DNA of 64,000 nucleotides from Nonomuraea maritima (GTDB taxonomy: Bacteria > Actinomycetota > Actinomycetes > Streptosporangiales > Streptosporangiaceae), in the NCBI RefSeq assembly GCF_900100395.1, contig NZ_FNFB01000006.1, positions 124,001 to 188,000 of the forward strand, read 5' to 3'. The stretch's first letter is position 1. Every line of letters begins with the position of its first letter. Both the position numbers and the translations under genes were made by a program. Shown here in pieces: positions 1-11,067 of the stretch. The notes under the pieces were generated by a model. The model did no database searches. It had not been told where the DNA came from and worked only from the letters and a program-made list of their open reading frames with translations.

Positions 1-446
1 AGGTAGCCGCCGTAGCCGCCCGTGCTGGGCACGACGCGGTGGCACGGGACGAACGGGGCGATGAGGTTCTGGGCGCAGGCCGAGCCCGCCGCCCGCGCGG
101 CGGTGCGCGGCAGGCCGGCCCGCACGGCGAGCTCCGCGTACGAGACGGTCGTGCCCGGTTTGACCTCGCGTAGCGCCGCGTGCAGCCGCTTGCGGGTCGG
201 CGTGCCGGGCTGCGACACCGGTACGGCGTCCAGGGCGGTGAGGTCGCCGTCCAGGTACGCGCGCACGGCCAGTGTCGCGGCCCCGAGGTCGTCCACGACC
301 TCCAGCCCCTCCTGCCGCAGCGCGGGCGAGAGCCGGGTGAAGATCTCCTCGACGTCGCCGGTGAACCCGGCCCCGACCAGCGCCCCGCCGTGCGCCAGCA
401 GCGTCAGCGGCCCCGCGGGAGTCGGTACGGTCTGAGCAGCGATCAT
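1..446 (-). CDS. ogt: Methylated-DNA--protein-cysteine methyltransferase, C-terminus cut by window edge
   Basis: Repairs O6-alkylguanine by transferring the alkyl group irreversibly to its own cysteine. The translation shows the short N-terminal domain, then the DNA-binding/active-site domain ending at the window edge with the motif PCHRVVP, whose Cys is the acceptor, followed by GGYGGYL. The ATG overlaps the stop of the upstream Ada-AlkA gene as ATGA, so the two repair genes are co-translated. About 148 codons are visible; the family is usually 155-180 residues, so only the tail is missing. The assignment is secure from the active-site motif. Confidence 0.93.
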   Translation of the reverse strand, partial: MIAAQTVPTPAGPLTLLAHGGALVGAGFTGDVEEIFTRLSPALRQEGLEVVDDLGAATLAVRAYLDGDLTALDAVPVSQPGTPTRKRLHAALREVKPGTTVSYAELAVRAGLPRTAARAAGSACAQNLIAPFVPCHRVVPSTGGYGGY

Positions 447-1855
447 GATGAGCTCCAGAGGTGCAGGGCGGCGTACGCCCGCCACGGGCGCCACCGTTCG
501 ACGTGGTCTTGGGGGATGCCCAGGGCGGCCATGCGCTTGACGAGCACGAGGTCGCCGGCGGGCCAGGCGTCGGGGTCGCGCAGCGCGCGCAGCGCGATGT
601 AGCTGGCCGTCCACGGTCCGATGCCGCGGACACTCAGAAGTTCGGCCACCGCCTCCGAGGGGTCCTGACCGCCGTCGAGGTCGAGGTGACCGTCGGCGAC
701 GCGGGCGGACAGCTCCTTCAGCGTCTCGACGCGGCGGTTCGTCAGGCCGAGCCCGGTCAGGTCGGCGTCGAGCAGCGCGTCGGCCGGCGGGAACAGCCCG
801 CCCGGCACGGCGGCCCGCGCGACGATGCGGCCGAGCAGCGTCCGCGCTCCGGCCACGGAGATCTGCTGCCCGACGACGGCGCGTACGGCCAGCTCGAACC
901 CGTCGAACGCGCCCGGCACGCGAAGCCCGGGGCGGGCCTCGACCAGCGGCCCGAGCGAGGTCGGGCGGAGGGCCTGCGCGATGGCGTCTGGCTCGGCGTC
1001 GAGGTCGAGCAGGCGGCGGCAGCGGGCGACGACGCGGTTGAGCTGCCGCGTGTCGACCGTGTCGGCCACGGCCACGTCGAGCGCGATGTGGCCGTCCTGC
1101 GGGGTGAGCGTGATCGTGCCGCCCGGTACCGCCCGGCGGTACGACGTTCCGTCGGCCGTCTCCAGCCCCGGGACGGCGCGCGCGGCGAGGAACGAGAAAA
1201 CCCCCTCCACGTCGTACGGATCCCGGCGGTGCAGCCGCAGCCGCAGCGACACCGGCCCGGCCACCCCTGGGTCGCGGACGTACTTCCCTGCCGTGGCGCG
1301 CAGCTCGCTCGGCGTGAACCCGTACGTCTCCCGCATCGTCGCGTTGAACTGCCGCACGCTGCCGAACCCGGCCGCGAACGCCACGTCCGTGATCGGCAGG
1401 CTCGTCTCCGTCAGGAGCTGCTTGGCGAGCAGCAGCCGCTTCGTGCGCGCCACCGCGTGCGGGCCGACGCCCAGCTCGGCCACGAACAGCCGGTGCAGGT
1501 GGCGTTCGGTGACGTGCAGGCGGCGGGCCAGCCCGGCGACGCCCGTGTCGTCGGCGGCGCCGTCGTCGATGAGCCGCAGCGCCCGTCCGACGAGGTCGCC
1601 GCGCAGGTCCCAGCCGGGGTCACCCGGCGACAGCTCGGGACGGCAGCGCTTGCACGGCCGGAACCCGGCCGCCTCGGCCGCCGCGGCGTGCCGGTAGAAG
1701 CGCACGTTGCGCGACGACGGCGTGCGCGCAGGGCAGATCGGACGGCAGTAGATCCCGGTCGTCTTCACAGCCGTGTAGAACCGGCCGTCGAACCTGGAGT
1801 CCCTTGCTGAGACGGCCCGGTAGCAGGAGTCGAAGTCCAGCACTGGGGGTGTCAT
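443..1855 (-). CDS. alkA: Ada-type regulator fused to AlkA DNA-3-methyladenine glycosylase
   Basis: A 470-residue fusion for alkylation repair. Residues about 1-75 are an Ada-type methyl-acceptor zinc domain with Cys37, Cys41, Cys68 and Cys71. Residues about 85-185 are an AraC-type helix-turn-helix, ending around the RQFNATMRETYGFTPSELR stretch. The rest is an AlkA N-terminal domain plus helix-hairpin-helix glycosylase, with VRGIGPWTASY and a downstream WPAGDLV segment that should carry the catalytic Asp. A longer reading frame extends upstream, but the ATG chosen lies 7 nt after a TACGGT -10 element, matching a leaderless start. The Ada domain suggests self-regulated induction by methylation damage. 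ogt follows with ATGA coupling. Confidence 0.92.
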   Translation of the reverse strand: MTPPVLDFDSCYRAVSARDSRFDGRFYTAVKTTGIYCRPICPARTPSSRNVRFYRHAAAAEAAGFRPCKRCRPELSPGDPGWDLRGDLVGRALRLIDDGAADDTGVAGLARRLHVTERHLHRLFVAELGVGPHAVARTKRLLLAKQLLTETSLPITDVAFAAGFGSVRQFNATMRETYGFTPSELRATAGKYVRDPGVAGPVSLRLRLHRRDPYDVEGVFSFLAARAVPGLETADGTSYRRAVPGGTITLTPQDGHIALDVAVADTVDTRQLNRVVARCRRLLDLDAEPDAIAQALRPTSLGPLVEARPGLRVPGAFDGFELAVRAVVGQQISVAGARTLLGRIVARAAVPGGLFPPADALLDADLTGLGLTNRRVETLKELSARVADGHLDLDGGQDPSEAVAELLSVRGIGPWTASYIALRALRDPDAWPAGDLVLVKRMAALGIPQDHVERWRPWRAYAALHLWSSS

Positions 1856-1862
1856 GTCTTCG

Positions 1863-1868
1863 ACCGTA
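1863..1868 (-). promoter_or_regulatory. Putative -10 element (TACGGT) for leaderless ada-alkA
   Basis: TACGGT reads on the minus strand 7 nt before the ATG, and no Shine-Dalgarno sequence is present. No clear -35 was recognised. Confidence 0.4.
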
Positions 1869-1926
1869 TGCCCTTGCCAGGGATGCCCACTGGCGGAAAT
1901 CGGACCTGGCCGTGACCGCCACCCGG

Positions 1927-2865
1927 CTACTTGGACGAGACGCCGACGCCCAGGTCGAACTCGCGGTAGACGCGCGCCCAGAAGCCGTCGCGCAGCCACA
2001 CCCGGGCCTCCGGGTAGGGCCGCAGCGAGTGGCCGAGCTCCTTCTCCGCCTCGATCAGCAGCTCGGTGTCGATGACGGTCGGCAGGATCGGTCCGGGCAG
2101 CAGGTCGCGGATGTTGTCGCGACCGCGGGTCAGGATCCACTTCTGCGCGACGTGCTCTCCGACGTCCTCGACGCGCGGCCGGCTCGGACCGAGCTTGGCG
2201 ACCTGGCCGGGCTTGGCGTGCGGCTTGACGGGCGCGCGCCCGGCGAAGACCTGCGCGGGCGACGGAGCCGCGGGCGGGGTGACCGGCACGGGCTGGGGCG
2301 CACGGCTGAAAAAGGGCCTCAGGAAATCAGCACTGATCACTTCGACGGTGTCGGACTCCCACACCAGCCGTTCCGCCTGGTTGGTGCCGTACGGCGGCTC
2401 GACGCCCCACAGGTGGATGCGCACGCCGTACGCCTGGGCGGCCTCGACCGCCGGCACCATGTCCTCGTCGCCCGCCAGCAGGATCGTGTCGGTGACCGCG
2501 TGGTGCCTGGCCAGCGCCTCGAGGTCGCTGCGGATCTGCGCGTCGACGCCCTTCTGCTGGCCACGCGCGTTCAGGTTGCCAAGCCGCACCTTGACCCACG
2601 GCAGCTGGGCGATGACCCGCTGGTCAACGGTGGGCACACGGTCGCGGGCGGCGTCATACCAATAGATCCGCAAGAGTTCGCCAGAAATGCGTTGCTCTGC
2701 ATGTTTCTGCAGGCTCTGGATGAGCTCATCGGCGGCCACCCGATATTCCTTGCGCTCCTTCGCGCCGAGGAGCACTTCACCGGCGGCAGCGTACAGATAA
2801 CCTACATCCACCAGTACGGCATACTTGGCTGCCACAGGATGCGGCATGAGGTCTGGGATGGCCAT
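1927..2865 (-). CDS. NYN-domain (LabA/DUF88-like) putative ribonuclease
   Basis: A 312-residue protein whose first 190 residues form a NYN/PIN-like domain. An acidic start (AVLVDVGYL), a middle VDAQIRSDLEALAR segment and LLAGDEDMVPAVEAAQAYG provide the conserved acidic metal-binding residues. NYN domains are predicted metal-dependent RNases, but the substrate here is unknown. The C-terminal 110 residues contain a basic, proline-rich linker and a second small domain ending in SSK. A strong GGAGGACAAC ribosome site precedes the ATG. It lies 107 bp downstream of the acyl-CoA carboxylase epsilon gene on the same strand, so it may be read through from that operon. The family call is firm and the role open. 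Confidence 0.8.
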   Translation of the reverse strand: MAIPDLMPHPVAAKYAVLVDVGYLYAAAGEVLLGAKERKEYRVAADELIQSLQKHAEQRISGELLRIYWYDAARDRVPTVDQRVIAQLPWVKVRLGNLNARGQQKGVDAQIRSDLEALARHHAVTDTILLAGDEDMVPAVEAAQAYGVRIHLWGVEPPYGTNQAERLVWESDTVEVISADFLRPFFSRAPQPVPVTPPAAPSPAQVFAGRAPVKPHAKPGQVAKLGPSRPRVEDVGEHVAQKWILTRGRDNIRDLLPGPILPTVIDTELLIEAEKELGHSLRPYPEARVWLRDGFWARVYREFDLGVGVSSK

Positions 2866-2972
2866 GTTGTCCTCCAGGCCGCGGTGTTAGTTGATCGGCC
2901 GACTATATACGCCTACTTTCTCTAGATAGTCCCAACTCCCGGCGAGCTTGACACCCGTTTTCAGGGATCCAT

Positions 2973-3173
2973 CTAGGGCAGTGCGCTCATCCGCCATGCT
3001 GACTTCCCTGGGACGACGGGCTTACGCATAGCCCTGCCGGGGTTTCGCCAGGTTTGACTTCTCGGCGTCGGCCGAGGCTCCGTTTGGGCGTGTCGTGTGG
3101 CGAGAACGGCGACGAGCGCGGCGATCTCTTCAGGGGTGGCGTCGCCCCGGACGATGCGCAGATGTGGCGTCAC
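2973..3173 (-). CDS. accE: Acyl-CoA carboxylase epsilon subunit
   Basis: A 66-residue small subunit found with actinobacterial acyl-CoA carboxylases, where it stabilises the alpha-beta complex. The N-terminus [20 protein letters not shown] is the family hallmark (VxGxPTxEExAALxAV type), followed by a basic tail ending in SAWRMSALP. The GTG start overlaps the beta-subunit stop as GTGA, which indicates translational coupling and equimolar production. Short length and low conservation make automated detection unreliable, but context and motif agree. Confidence 0.9.
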   Translation of the reverse strand: MTPHLRIVRGDATPEEIAALVAVLATRHAQTEPRPTPRSQTWRNPGRAMRKPVVPGKSAWRMSALP

Positions 3174-4756
3174 AGCGGGATGTTCCCATGCTTCTTCGGC
3201 GGGAGGGTGGCCCGCTTGTTCCGCAGCGCACGCAGCGCCCTGACGATCTGCGGCCGGGTCTCTGACGGGCGGATCACCGCGTCGACGTAGCCGCGCTCGG
3301 CCGCGATGTACGGGTTGGCCAGGGTGTCCTCGTACTCGGTGACGAGCTTGGCGCGCTCGGCGTCGGGGGCGTCGGAGGCGGCCAGCTCGCGCCGGTAGAG
3401 GATGTTGACCGCGCCCTGCGCGCCCATGACCGCGATCTGCGCGGTGGGCCAGGCCAGGTTGATGTCGGCGCCCAGGTGCTTGGACCCCATGACGTCGTAC
3501 GCGCCGCCGTACGCCTTGCGCGTGATCACGGTGACGAGCGGGACGGTGGCTTCGGCGTAGGCGTACAGGAGCTTGGCGCCGCGGCGGATGATTCCGTTCC
3601 ATTCTTGATCCGTTCCGGGAAGGAATCCCGGTACGTCGACAAAAGTCAGGATCGGAATATTGAAAGCATCACATGTTCGGATGAATCGAGCGGCCTTCTC
3701 GGAGGCGTCGATATCCAGGCATCCGGCGAAATGCATGGGCTGGTTGGCCACGACGCCCACCGGACGGCCGTCCATGCGGCCGTAGCCGACCACGATGTTC
3801 GGGGCGAACAGCGCGTGGACCTCCAGGAACTCCCCGTCGTCCAGCACGTGCTCGATCACCTGGCGCATGTCGTACGGCTGGTTGGCCGAGTCGGGGATCA
3901 CGAGGTCGAGCTCCGGCTCGGGCCCCAGGTCGGCGGCGGGCTCGAACTCGGGCGCCTCGTCCAGGTTGTTGGACGGCAGGTACGACAGCAGCGCCTTGAC
4001 GTAGTCGAGCGCGTCCTGCTCGTCGGCGGCCTGGTAGTGGGCCACGCCCGACTTGGTGTTGTGCGTGTGGGCGCCGCCGAGCTCCTCGAACGTGACCTCT
4101 TCGCCGGTCACCGTCTTGATCACGTCGGGGCCGGTGATGAACATCTGCGACGTCTGGTCGACCATGACCACGAAGTCGGTCAGCGCGGGGGAGTAGACGT
4201 GGCCGCCCGCCGCGGCGCCCATGATGAGCGAGATCTGCGGGATCACGCCGGAGGCGTGCACGTTGCGCTTGAAGATCTCGGCGTACAGGCCGAGCGCGAC
4301 CACGCCCTCCTGGATGCGGGCGCCGCCGCCCTCGTTGATGCCGATGATCGGGCAGCCGGTCTTGAGCGCCAGGTCGAGCACCTTGACGATCTTCTCGCCG
4401 TACACCTCGCCGAGCGACCCGCCGAACACGGTCACGTCCTGCGAGAACACGCACACCTGGCGGCCGTCGATCGTGCCGTGCCCGGTGATGACGCCGTCGC
4501 CGTACGGGCGGCGCCTGTCGAGCCCGAACATCGTGGACCGGTGCCGGGCGAACTCGTCGAACTCGACGAACGAGCCCTCGTCCAGCAGCGCCAGCACCCG
4601 CTCCCTGGCCGTCATCTTGCCTTTGGCGTGCTGCTTCTCGACCGCCGCGGCCGACCCGGCGTGCGCCGCCTCGTCGAGACGCCGCTCCAGATCAGCGATC
4701 TTCCCTGCGGTGGTGTGGATGTCCGGCTCGTCCGGTAGGGGCTGGGCACTGCTCAT
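3170..4756 (-). CDS. accB: Acyl-CoA (propionyl-CoA) carboxylase beta / carboxyltransferase subunit
   Basis: A 528-residue biotin-dependent carboxyltransferase that transfers CO2 from carboxybiotin to acetyl- or propionyl-CoA, giving malonyl- or methylmalonyl-CoA for fatty acid and polyketide synthesis. The N-terminal half has the oxyanion region [14 protein letters not shown] and the C-terminal half [20 protein letters not shown] and [14 protein letters not shown]. Length is typical. The start MSSAQPLP is preferred over an upstream start because a TAGCCT -10 lies 7 nt ahead of this ATG, implying a leaderless mRNA. The epsilon subunit follows with a GTGA overlap. The alpha (biotin carboxylase) subunit is not in this window. 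Confidence 0.95.
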   Translation of the reverse strand: MSSAQPLPDEPDIHTTAGKIADLERRLDEAAHAGSAAAVEKQHAKGKMTARERVLALLDEGSFVEFDEFARHRSTMFGLDRRRPYGDGVITGHGTIDGRQVCVFSQDVTVFGGSLGEVYGEKIVKVLDLALKTGCPIIGINEGGGARIQEGVVALGLYAEIFKRNVHASGVIPQISLIMGAAAGGHVYSPALTDFVVMVDQTSQMFITGPDVIKTVTGEEVTFEELGGAHTHNTKSGVAHYQAADEQDALDYVKALLSYLPSNNLDEAPEFEPAADLGPEPELDLVIPDSANQPYDMRQVIEHVLDDGEFLEVHALFAPNIVVGYGRMDGRPVGVVANQPMHFAGCLDIDASEKAARFIRTCDAFNIPILTFVDVPGFLPGTDQEWNGIIRRGAKLLYAYAEATVPLVTVITRKAYGGAYDVMGSKHLGADINLAWPTAQIAVMGAQGAVNILYRRELAASDAPDAERAKLVTEYEDTLANPYIAAERGYVDAVIRPSETRPQIVRALRALRNKRATLPPKKHGNIPL

Positions 4757-4763
4757 GCGCGCA

Positions 4764-4769
4764 AGGCTA
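4764..4769 (-). promoter_or_regulatory. Putative -10 element (TAGCCT) for accB
   Basis: TAGCCT on the minus strand sits exactly 7 nt from the accB ATG, inside a 36-bp gap shared with the divergent ABC gene. Confidence 0.45.
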
Positions 4770-4780
4770 GTGCCTCCCCA

Positions 4781-4786
4781 TAGAGT
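4781..4786 (+). promoter_or_regulatory. Putative -10 element (TAGAGT) for the ABC transporter operon
   Basis: TAGAGT followed by 6 nt and ATG. The -35 region would fall within the 5' end of the divergent accB gene, so the two promoters are back to back. Confidence 0.45.
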
Positions 4787-4792
4787 GAATCC

Positions 4793-5569
4793 ATGACGGA
4801 TGCGGTTCGCACCCACGGCCTGTTCAAGCGGTACGGGCAGCAGGTGGCGGTCGCGGGGGTCGACCTCGCCGTCCCCGCCGGGAGCTTCGCGGGCCTCGTC
4901 GGTCCCAACGGGGCGGGCAAGACGACCACGCTCGGCATGATCACGGGGCTGCTGCGTCCCGACGGGGGCTCGGCCATGATCGACGGGTACGACGTGTGGC
5001 GCGACCCCGTCGCGGTCAAGGCCCGCATCGGGGTGTTACCCGAGGGGTTGCGGCTGTTCGAGCGGCTGTCAGGACGCGAGCTGCTCCTCTACAACGGCAG
5101 GTTGCGCCGCATCCCCAAGGCCGACGTCGAGCGGCGGGCCGACGAGCTGCTCGCCGTGATGGACCTCACCGGCGCCGCCGACAAGCTGGTCGTCGACTAC
5201 TCCACCGGCATGCGCAAGAAGATCGGCCTGGCCGCCGCGCTGCTGCACAACCCTTCGGTGCTCTTCCTCGACGAACCGTTCGAGGGCGTCGACCCGGTCA
5301 GCGCCGCCACGCTCACCGACGTGCTGCGGCGCTTCACCGCCTCCGGCGCCACCGTCATCTTCTCCAGCCACGTGATGGACCTCGTCGAGCGCCTGTGCGA
5401 CTGGGTGTCGGTGATGAGCGCCGGCCACATCGTGGCCCAGGGCCCGCTCGCCGAGATCCGCGGCGCCCGCACCCTCAACCAGGCCTTCCTCGACCTCGTA
5501 GGCCGCCCCGACCGAACCACCCCCACGGGCCTCACCTGGCTGGGCGCCAACCCCAAGGCCGACCAATGA
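4793..5569 (+). CDS. ABC transporter ATP-binding protein
   Basis: A 258-residue nucleotide-binding subunit with Walker [10 protein letters not shown] at residues 37-45, signature [15 protein letters not shown], Walker [15 protein letters not shown] and an H-loop SSHVMD. The [13 protein letters not shown] and STGMRKK features place it with CcmA/NatA-like export ATPases. Its stop overlaps the start of the membrane subunit as ATGA. The substrate cannot be deduced; systems of this shape export lipids, antibiotics or peptides. The start sits 6 nt after a -10 element. Confidence 0.92.
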   Translation: MTDAVRTHGLFKRYGQQVAVAGVDLAVPAGSFAGLVGPNGAGKTTTLGMITGLLRPDGGSAMIDGYDVWRDPVAVKARIGVLPEGLRLFERLSGRELLLYNGRLRRIPKADVERRADELLAVMDLTGAADKLVVDYSTGMRKKIGLAAALLHNPSVLFLDEPFEGVDPVSAATLTDVLRRFTASGATVIFSSHVMDLVERLCDWVSVMSAGHIVAQGPLAEIRGARTLNQAFLDLVGRPDRTTPTGLTWLGANPKADQ

Positions 5570-7323
5570 CCACCCCCACCGGCCCTGAGGACCCGCACCC
5601 CTCCGTCGACGCGTCCGGTCGCGGGGGCCCGCACCCCTCCAGTCACGCGCCCGATCCCGACCACCCCTATCCCTCAAAAGGGACATCAGCCATTCACGAC
5701 CCGAGCGCGCAGCACGTCGCGAGCCGGGTGACCGCCTCAGGGGAGTCGCTGCGGCCGTTGGCCACCATCGGGCTCTTCGCGCAGCTCAAGGTGCGGCTGG
5801 TGGTCGGTGGGCTGCGGGGGAACGTACGGCAGCTGGTCGGGTTCGTGTTCGCGCTGGCCGGAGCGGTGGCCCTGGCCGGGTTCGGGTTCTTCGTCATGGC
5901 CGTGCTCCGCCTCGTGCCCGCCGACGTCGCCCTCTCGACCACCACCCTGTTGTTCGCGTCGCTGACGTTCGCCTGGATGTTCATGCCGTTGCTCGCGTTC
6001 GGCCTGGACGACACGCCCGATCCGGCGAAGCTGGCGCTGTTCCCGCTGCGTACGCGCGAGATCGCGCTCGGCCTGTTCACCTCGTCCGTGACCGGCGTCT
6101 GGCCGGCGGTCACGCTCGTCGTCACCTCCGGCGCGATCGTCGGGCTCACACCGGGCCCCGTCGGCGTGCTGGTCGGGGTGCCGGCCGTGCTGCTGCAGTT
6201 CGCGCTCTGCGTGGTGGCGTCCAGGCTGATCACCACCGTGCTGTCCCGGGCGCTGCGCAGCCGGCGCGGACGCGACGTGCTGGCCGTCTCCACGATCGTC
6301 GCCGTGCTGCTCGTGCCGCTGTCCAACCTGTTGCTGGACCGCGGTGTCGGCGACCCCATGGCGGTGCTGCACGGCACGGCCGCCGCGCTGCGCTGGACCC
6401 CGCCCGGCATGGCCGCGCACGCCATCGCCGACGGAGGCCTCGCCGGCCTGGCCGAGGTCGCGGTCCTCGCCGTGCTCGCCGTACTGGGCTGCCTGCTGTG
6501 GATCAAGGTGCTCGGGCGCGCGCTCGTCACGCCCGACGTCTCCACCAAGGTGGCCTCCGTACGCCGCGAGCGCGGCCTGGTCGACCGGTTCCTCCCGGAC
6601 GGCCCGCTCGCCGCGGTGGTGACGAAGGAGCTCAAGTACGTCAGGCGCGACCCCCGCTTCCGGGTCAACTGGGGCAGTTCCCTGTTCGTCGCGGTCGTCG
6701 TGGGATTCACGACGGTCAACGTGGACACGGGCCGCGTGTCCGAGTGGCAGCTCGTCCTCGTGACCCTGATCACCGGGCTGATGATCGGACTGATGTCGGC
6801 GAACGCGTTCGGCATCGACGGCCGCTCGCTGTGGATGAACGCCGTCGTCTTCGCGACCGAGCGCGACCTGCGTACCGACCTGGCGGGCCGGCACCTGACG
6901 ACGGCCCTGATCGGGGCGCCGACGTTGGCCGTCGTCGCCGTGGCGGCCGGTGTGGCCGCCGGGCAGCCGGCCACGATCGTGCCCGCGCTGCTCGCGGGGT
7001 GGGGCCTGCTCGGCGTCGGGCTCGGCGTCGGCTCGATGCTCAGCGTGCTCCTGCCGTACACCATCCCTGACCGGCTGAACGCCTTCACCGGCGCCGCCCC
7101 CGGCCACGGCGGCCTGGCGTTCGCGGGGGCGTTCGCCGGCGCGGTGTCCATCGTGGCGCTGTCGCTGCCGTTCGTGATCCCCACGCTGCTCGGCGTGGTG
7201 TGGGTGCAGGTGGCGGCGCCGTTCTACGGCCTGCTCGTCGCGCTGCTCGGACGCCGCCTGGCCGCGCGCATCGGCCACGCCCGCATGCCGGAGATGATGC
7301 AGGCGGTCTCCAAGCCGACATGA
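5566..7323 (+). CDS. ABC transporter permease with low-complexity N-terminus
   Basis: A 585-residue polytopic membrane protein paired with the preceding ATPase. Residues 1-65 are a His/Pro/Ser/Asp-rich tail with repeated HPS motifs (PHPS, PHPS, HPYPS), predicted cytoplasmic and disordered. Hydrophobic segments follow from about residue 85, arranged as two membrane blocks flanking a central soluble loop (SVRRERGLVDRFLPDG and KELKYVRRDPRFR). It resembles large actinobacterial ABC-2-like exporter subunits of unknown substrate. The ATG is inside the ATPase stop codon context (ATGA), supporting strict co-translation. A later start after the repeat tail is possible but would lose this coupling. Confidence 0.85.
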   Translation: MTTPTGPEDPHPSVDASGRGGPHPSSHAPDPDHPYPSKGTSAIHDPSAQHVASRVTASGESLRPLATIGLFAQLKVRLVVGGLRGNVRQLVGFVFALAGAVALAGFGFFVMAVLRLVPADVALSTTTLLFASLTFAWMFMPLLAFGLDDTPDPAKLALFPLRTREIALGLFTSSVTGVWPAVTLVVTSGAIVGLTPGPVGVLVGVPAVLLQFALCVVASRLITTVLSRALRSRRGRDVLAVSTIVAVLLVPLSNLLLDRGVGDPMAVLHGTAAALRWTPPGMAAHAIADGGLAGLAEVAVLAVLAVLGCLLWIKVLGRALVTPDVSTKVASVRRERGLVDRFLPDGPLAAVVTKELKYVRRDPRFRVNWGSSLFVAVVVGFTTVNVDTGRVSEWQLVLVTLITGLMIGLMSANAFGIDGRSLWMNAVVFATERDLRTDLAGRHLTTALIGAPTLAVVAVAAGVAAGQPATIVPALLAGWGLLGVGLGVGSMLSVLLPYTIPDRLNAFTGAAPGHGGLAFAGAFAGAVSIVALSLPFVIPTLLGVVWVQVAAPFYGLLVALLGRRLAARIGHARMPEMMQAVSKPT

Positions 7324-7381
7324 CGCGCAGTGGTCTAGTCCAATAGGCGAGACCGGTCTACGGTCGCGGAAGCGGAGTCGA

Positions 7382-7387
7382 TATCTT
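7382..7387 (+). promoter_or_regulatory. Putative -10 element (TATCTT) for ppc
   Basis: TATCTT followed by 6 nt and the ppc ATG. No ribosome-binding site is present, consistent with a leaderless transcript. Confidence 0.45.
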
Positions 7388-7393
7388 CGAATC

Positions 7394-10015
<2,622 letters not shown>

Positions 10016-10027
10016 CGCCGGGCGGGC

Positions 10028-10060
10028 GCCGGCCCCACGGGCTCAGCCCGTGGGGCCGGC
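10028..10060. terminator. Bidirectional hairpin between convergent ppc and fdhD
   Basis: A perfect 15-bp inverted repeat (10028-10042 with 10046-10060) with a 3-nt loop that is itself the fdhD stop codon (TCA/TGA). No T-run follows, as is usual in high-GC actinobacteria. It should stop transcription from both sides. Confidence 0.8.
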
Positions 10061-10990
10061 GATCCGCTCGACGCCCGAGTAGACGTTGCAGCGTTCCCCG
10101 CGCAGGAAGCCGACCAGCGTCAGGCCGAACTCGCGGGCCAGGTCGACGGCCAGCGACGACGGCGCCGACACCGCGCACACCACGGGGATGCCGGCGGCCA
10201 GCGCCTTCTGCATGATCTCGTAGCTGGCCCGGCCGCTGACCATGAGCACGTGCTCCGACAGCGGCAGCCGGTCGGTCATCGCGGCCCAGCCGACCAGTTT
10301 GTCGACCGCGTTGTGGCGGCCCACGTCCTCGCGGGCCGCCACGAGCCTCCCCGACGCCGTGAACAGCCCGGCGGCGTGCAGGCCGCCCGTCTTGCCGAAC
10401 ACGCCCTGCGCGCGGCGCAGCGCGTCCGGAAGCCCGTACAGGAACTCGGGGGTGAGTTCGAGCTGCCCTCGGGGCAGCGGACGGCAGCGGTCGTGCAGCG
10501 ACTCGAGGCTGGCCGAGCCGCAGACCCCGCACGCGCTCGAGGTGAGGAAGTGGCGGTCGAGGGAGGGCAGGTCGGGGATGGGGCCCTTCAGGTGCACGGT
10601 CACCGTGTTGTAGCGGGCCTCGGGCGGGACGTCGTCGTCGGTGCAGTACGCGATGGCGTTGACGTCCCCCGGCCCCGCGAGGCCCTCCCCGCGCAGGAAC
10701 CCGGCGGCGAGCTCGAAGTCGTGCCCCGGCGTGCGCATCGTGATGGCCACGGTCCGGCGCGAGCCGTCGGGCGCGGAGACCCGGATCTCCAGCGGCTCCT
10801 CCGTGGCCAGGTCGTCGCGGCGGTCGCGGGCGGTGGAGCCGGACAGCTCCCTGACCCGGATGCGGGTCGTGGGGCCCGGCCTGGACGTCACCGCGATGTC
10901 GCCCAACGCCTCCTCGCTCACAGAACCTCCCGCCGCGCCCGCGGGAGCTCCGCCACCGTACGGATCGTTCCAAACTTGGTCATGCTTCAT
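10043..10990 (-). CDS. fdhD: FdhD sulfurtransferase for formate dehydrogenase / molybdoenzyme activation
   Basis: FdhD transfers sulfur from a cysteine desulfurase to the bis-MGD molybdenum cofactor before insertion into formate dehydrogenase. The 315-residue protein has EEPLEIRV, FLRGEGL, the CGVCG motif carrying the sulfur-accepting cysteines, FGKTGGLHAAGLF and REDVGRHNAVDKL. Two adjacent ATGs occur; the second is chosen because AGGAG lies 5 nt upstream of it, versus 2 nt for the first. The first 30 residues are an unusual Gly/Ala-rich extension. No formate dehydrogenase gene is visible nearby. A palindrome overlaps its ribosome-binding site. Confidence 0.94.
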   Translation of the reverse strand: MKHDQVWNDPYGGGAPAGAAGGSVSEEALGDIAVTSRPGPTTRIRVRELSGSTARDRRDDLATEEPLEIRVSAPDGSRRTVAITMRTPGHDFELAAGFLRGEGLAGPGDVNAIAYCTDDDVPPEARYNTVTVHLKGPIPDLPSLDRHFLTSSACGVCGSASLESLHDRCRPLPRGQLELTPEFLYGLPDALRRAQGVFGKTGGLHAAGLFTASGRLVAAREDVGRHNAVDKLVGWAAMTDRLPLSEHVLMVSGRASYEIMQKALAAGIPVVCAVSAPSSLAVDLAREFGLTLVGFLRGERCNVYSGVERIAGPTG

Positions 10991-10995
10991 CATCG

Positions 10996-11009
10996 CTCCT
11001 GATCAGGAG
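10996..11009. promoter_or_regulatory. 14-bp perfect palindrome over the fdhD ribosome-binding site
   Basis: CTCCTGATCAGGAG is a perfect palindrome whose AGGAG half serves as the fdhD Shine-Dalgarno. It could be an operator or an RNA stem that hides the ribosome site. Regulatory function is inferred from position only. Confidence 0.35.
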
Positions 11010-11067
11010 TGCGGCAGACCCGGCCCCCGCGTGAGGAATACCTCCGGCGCCGGAGGAGGATGGGGGA

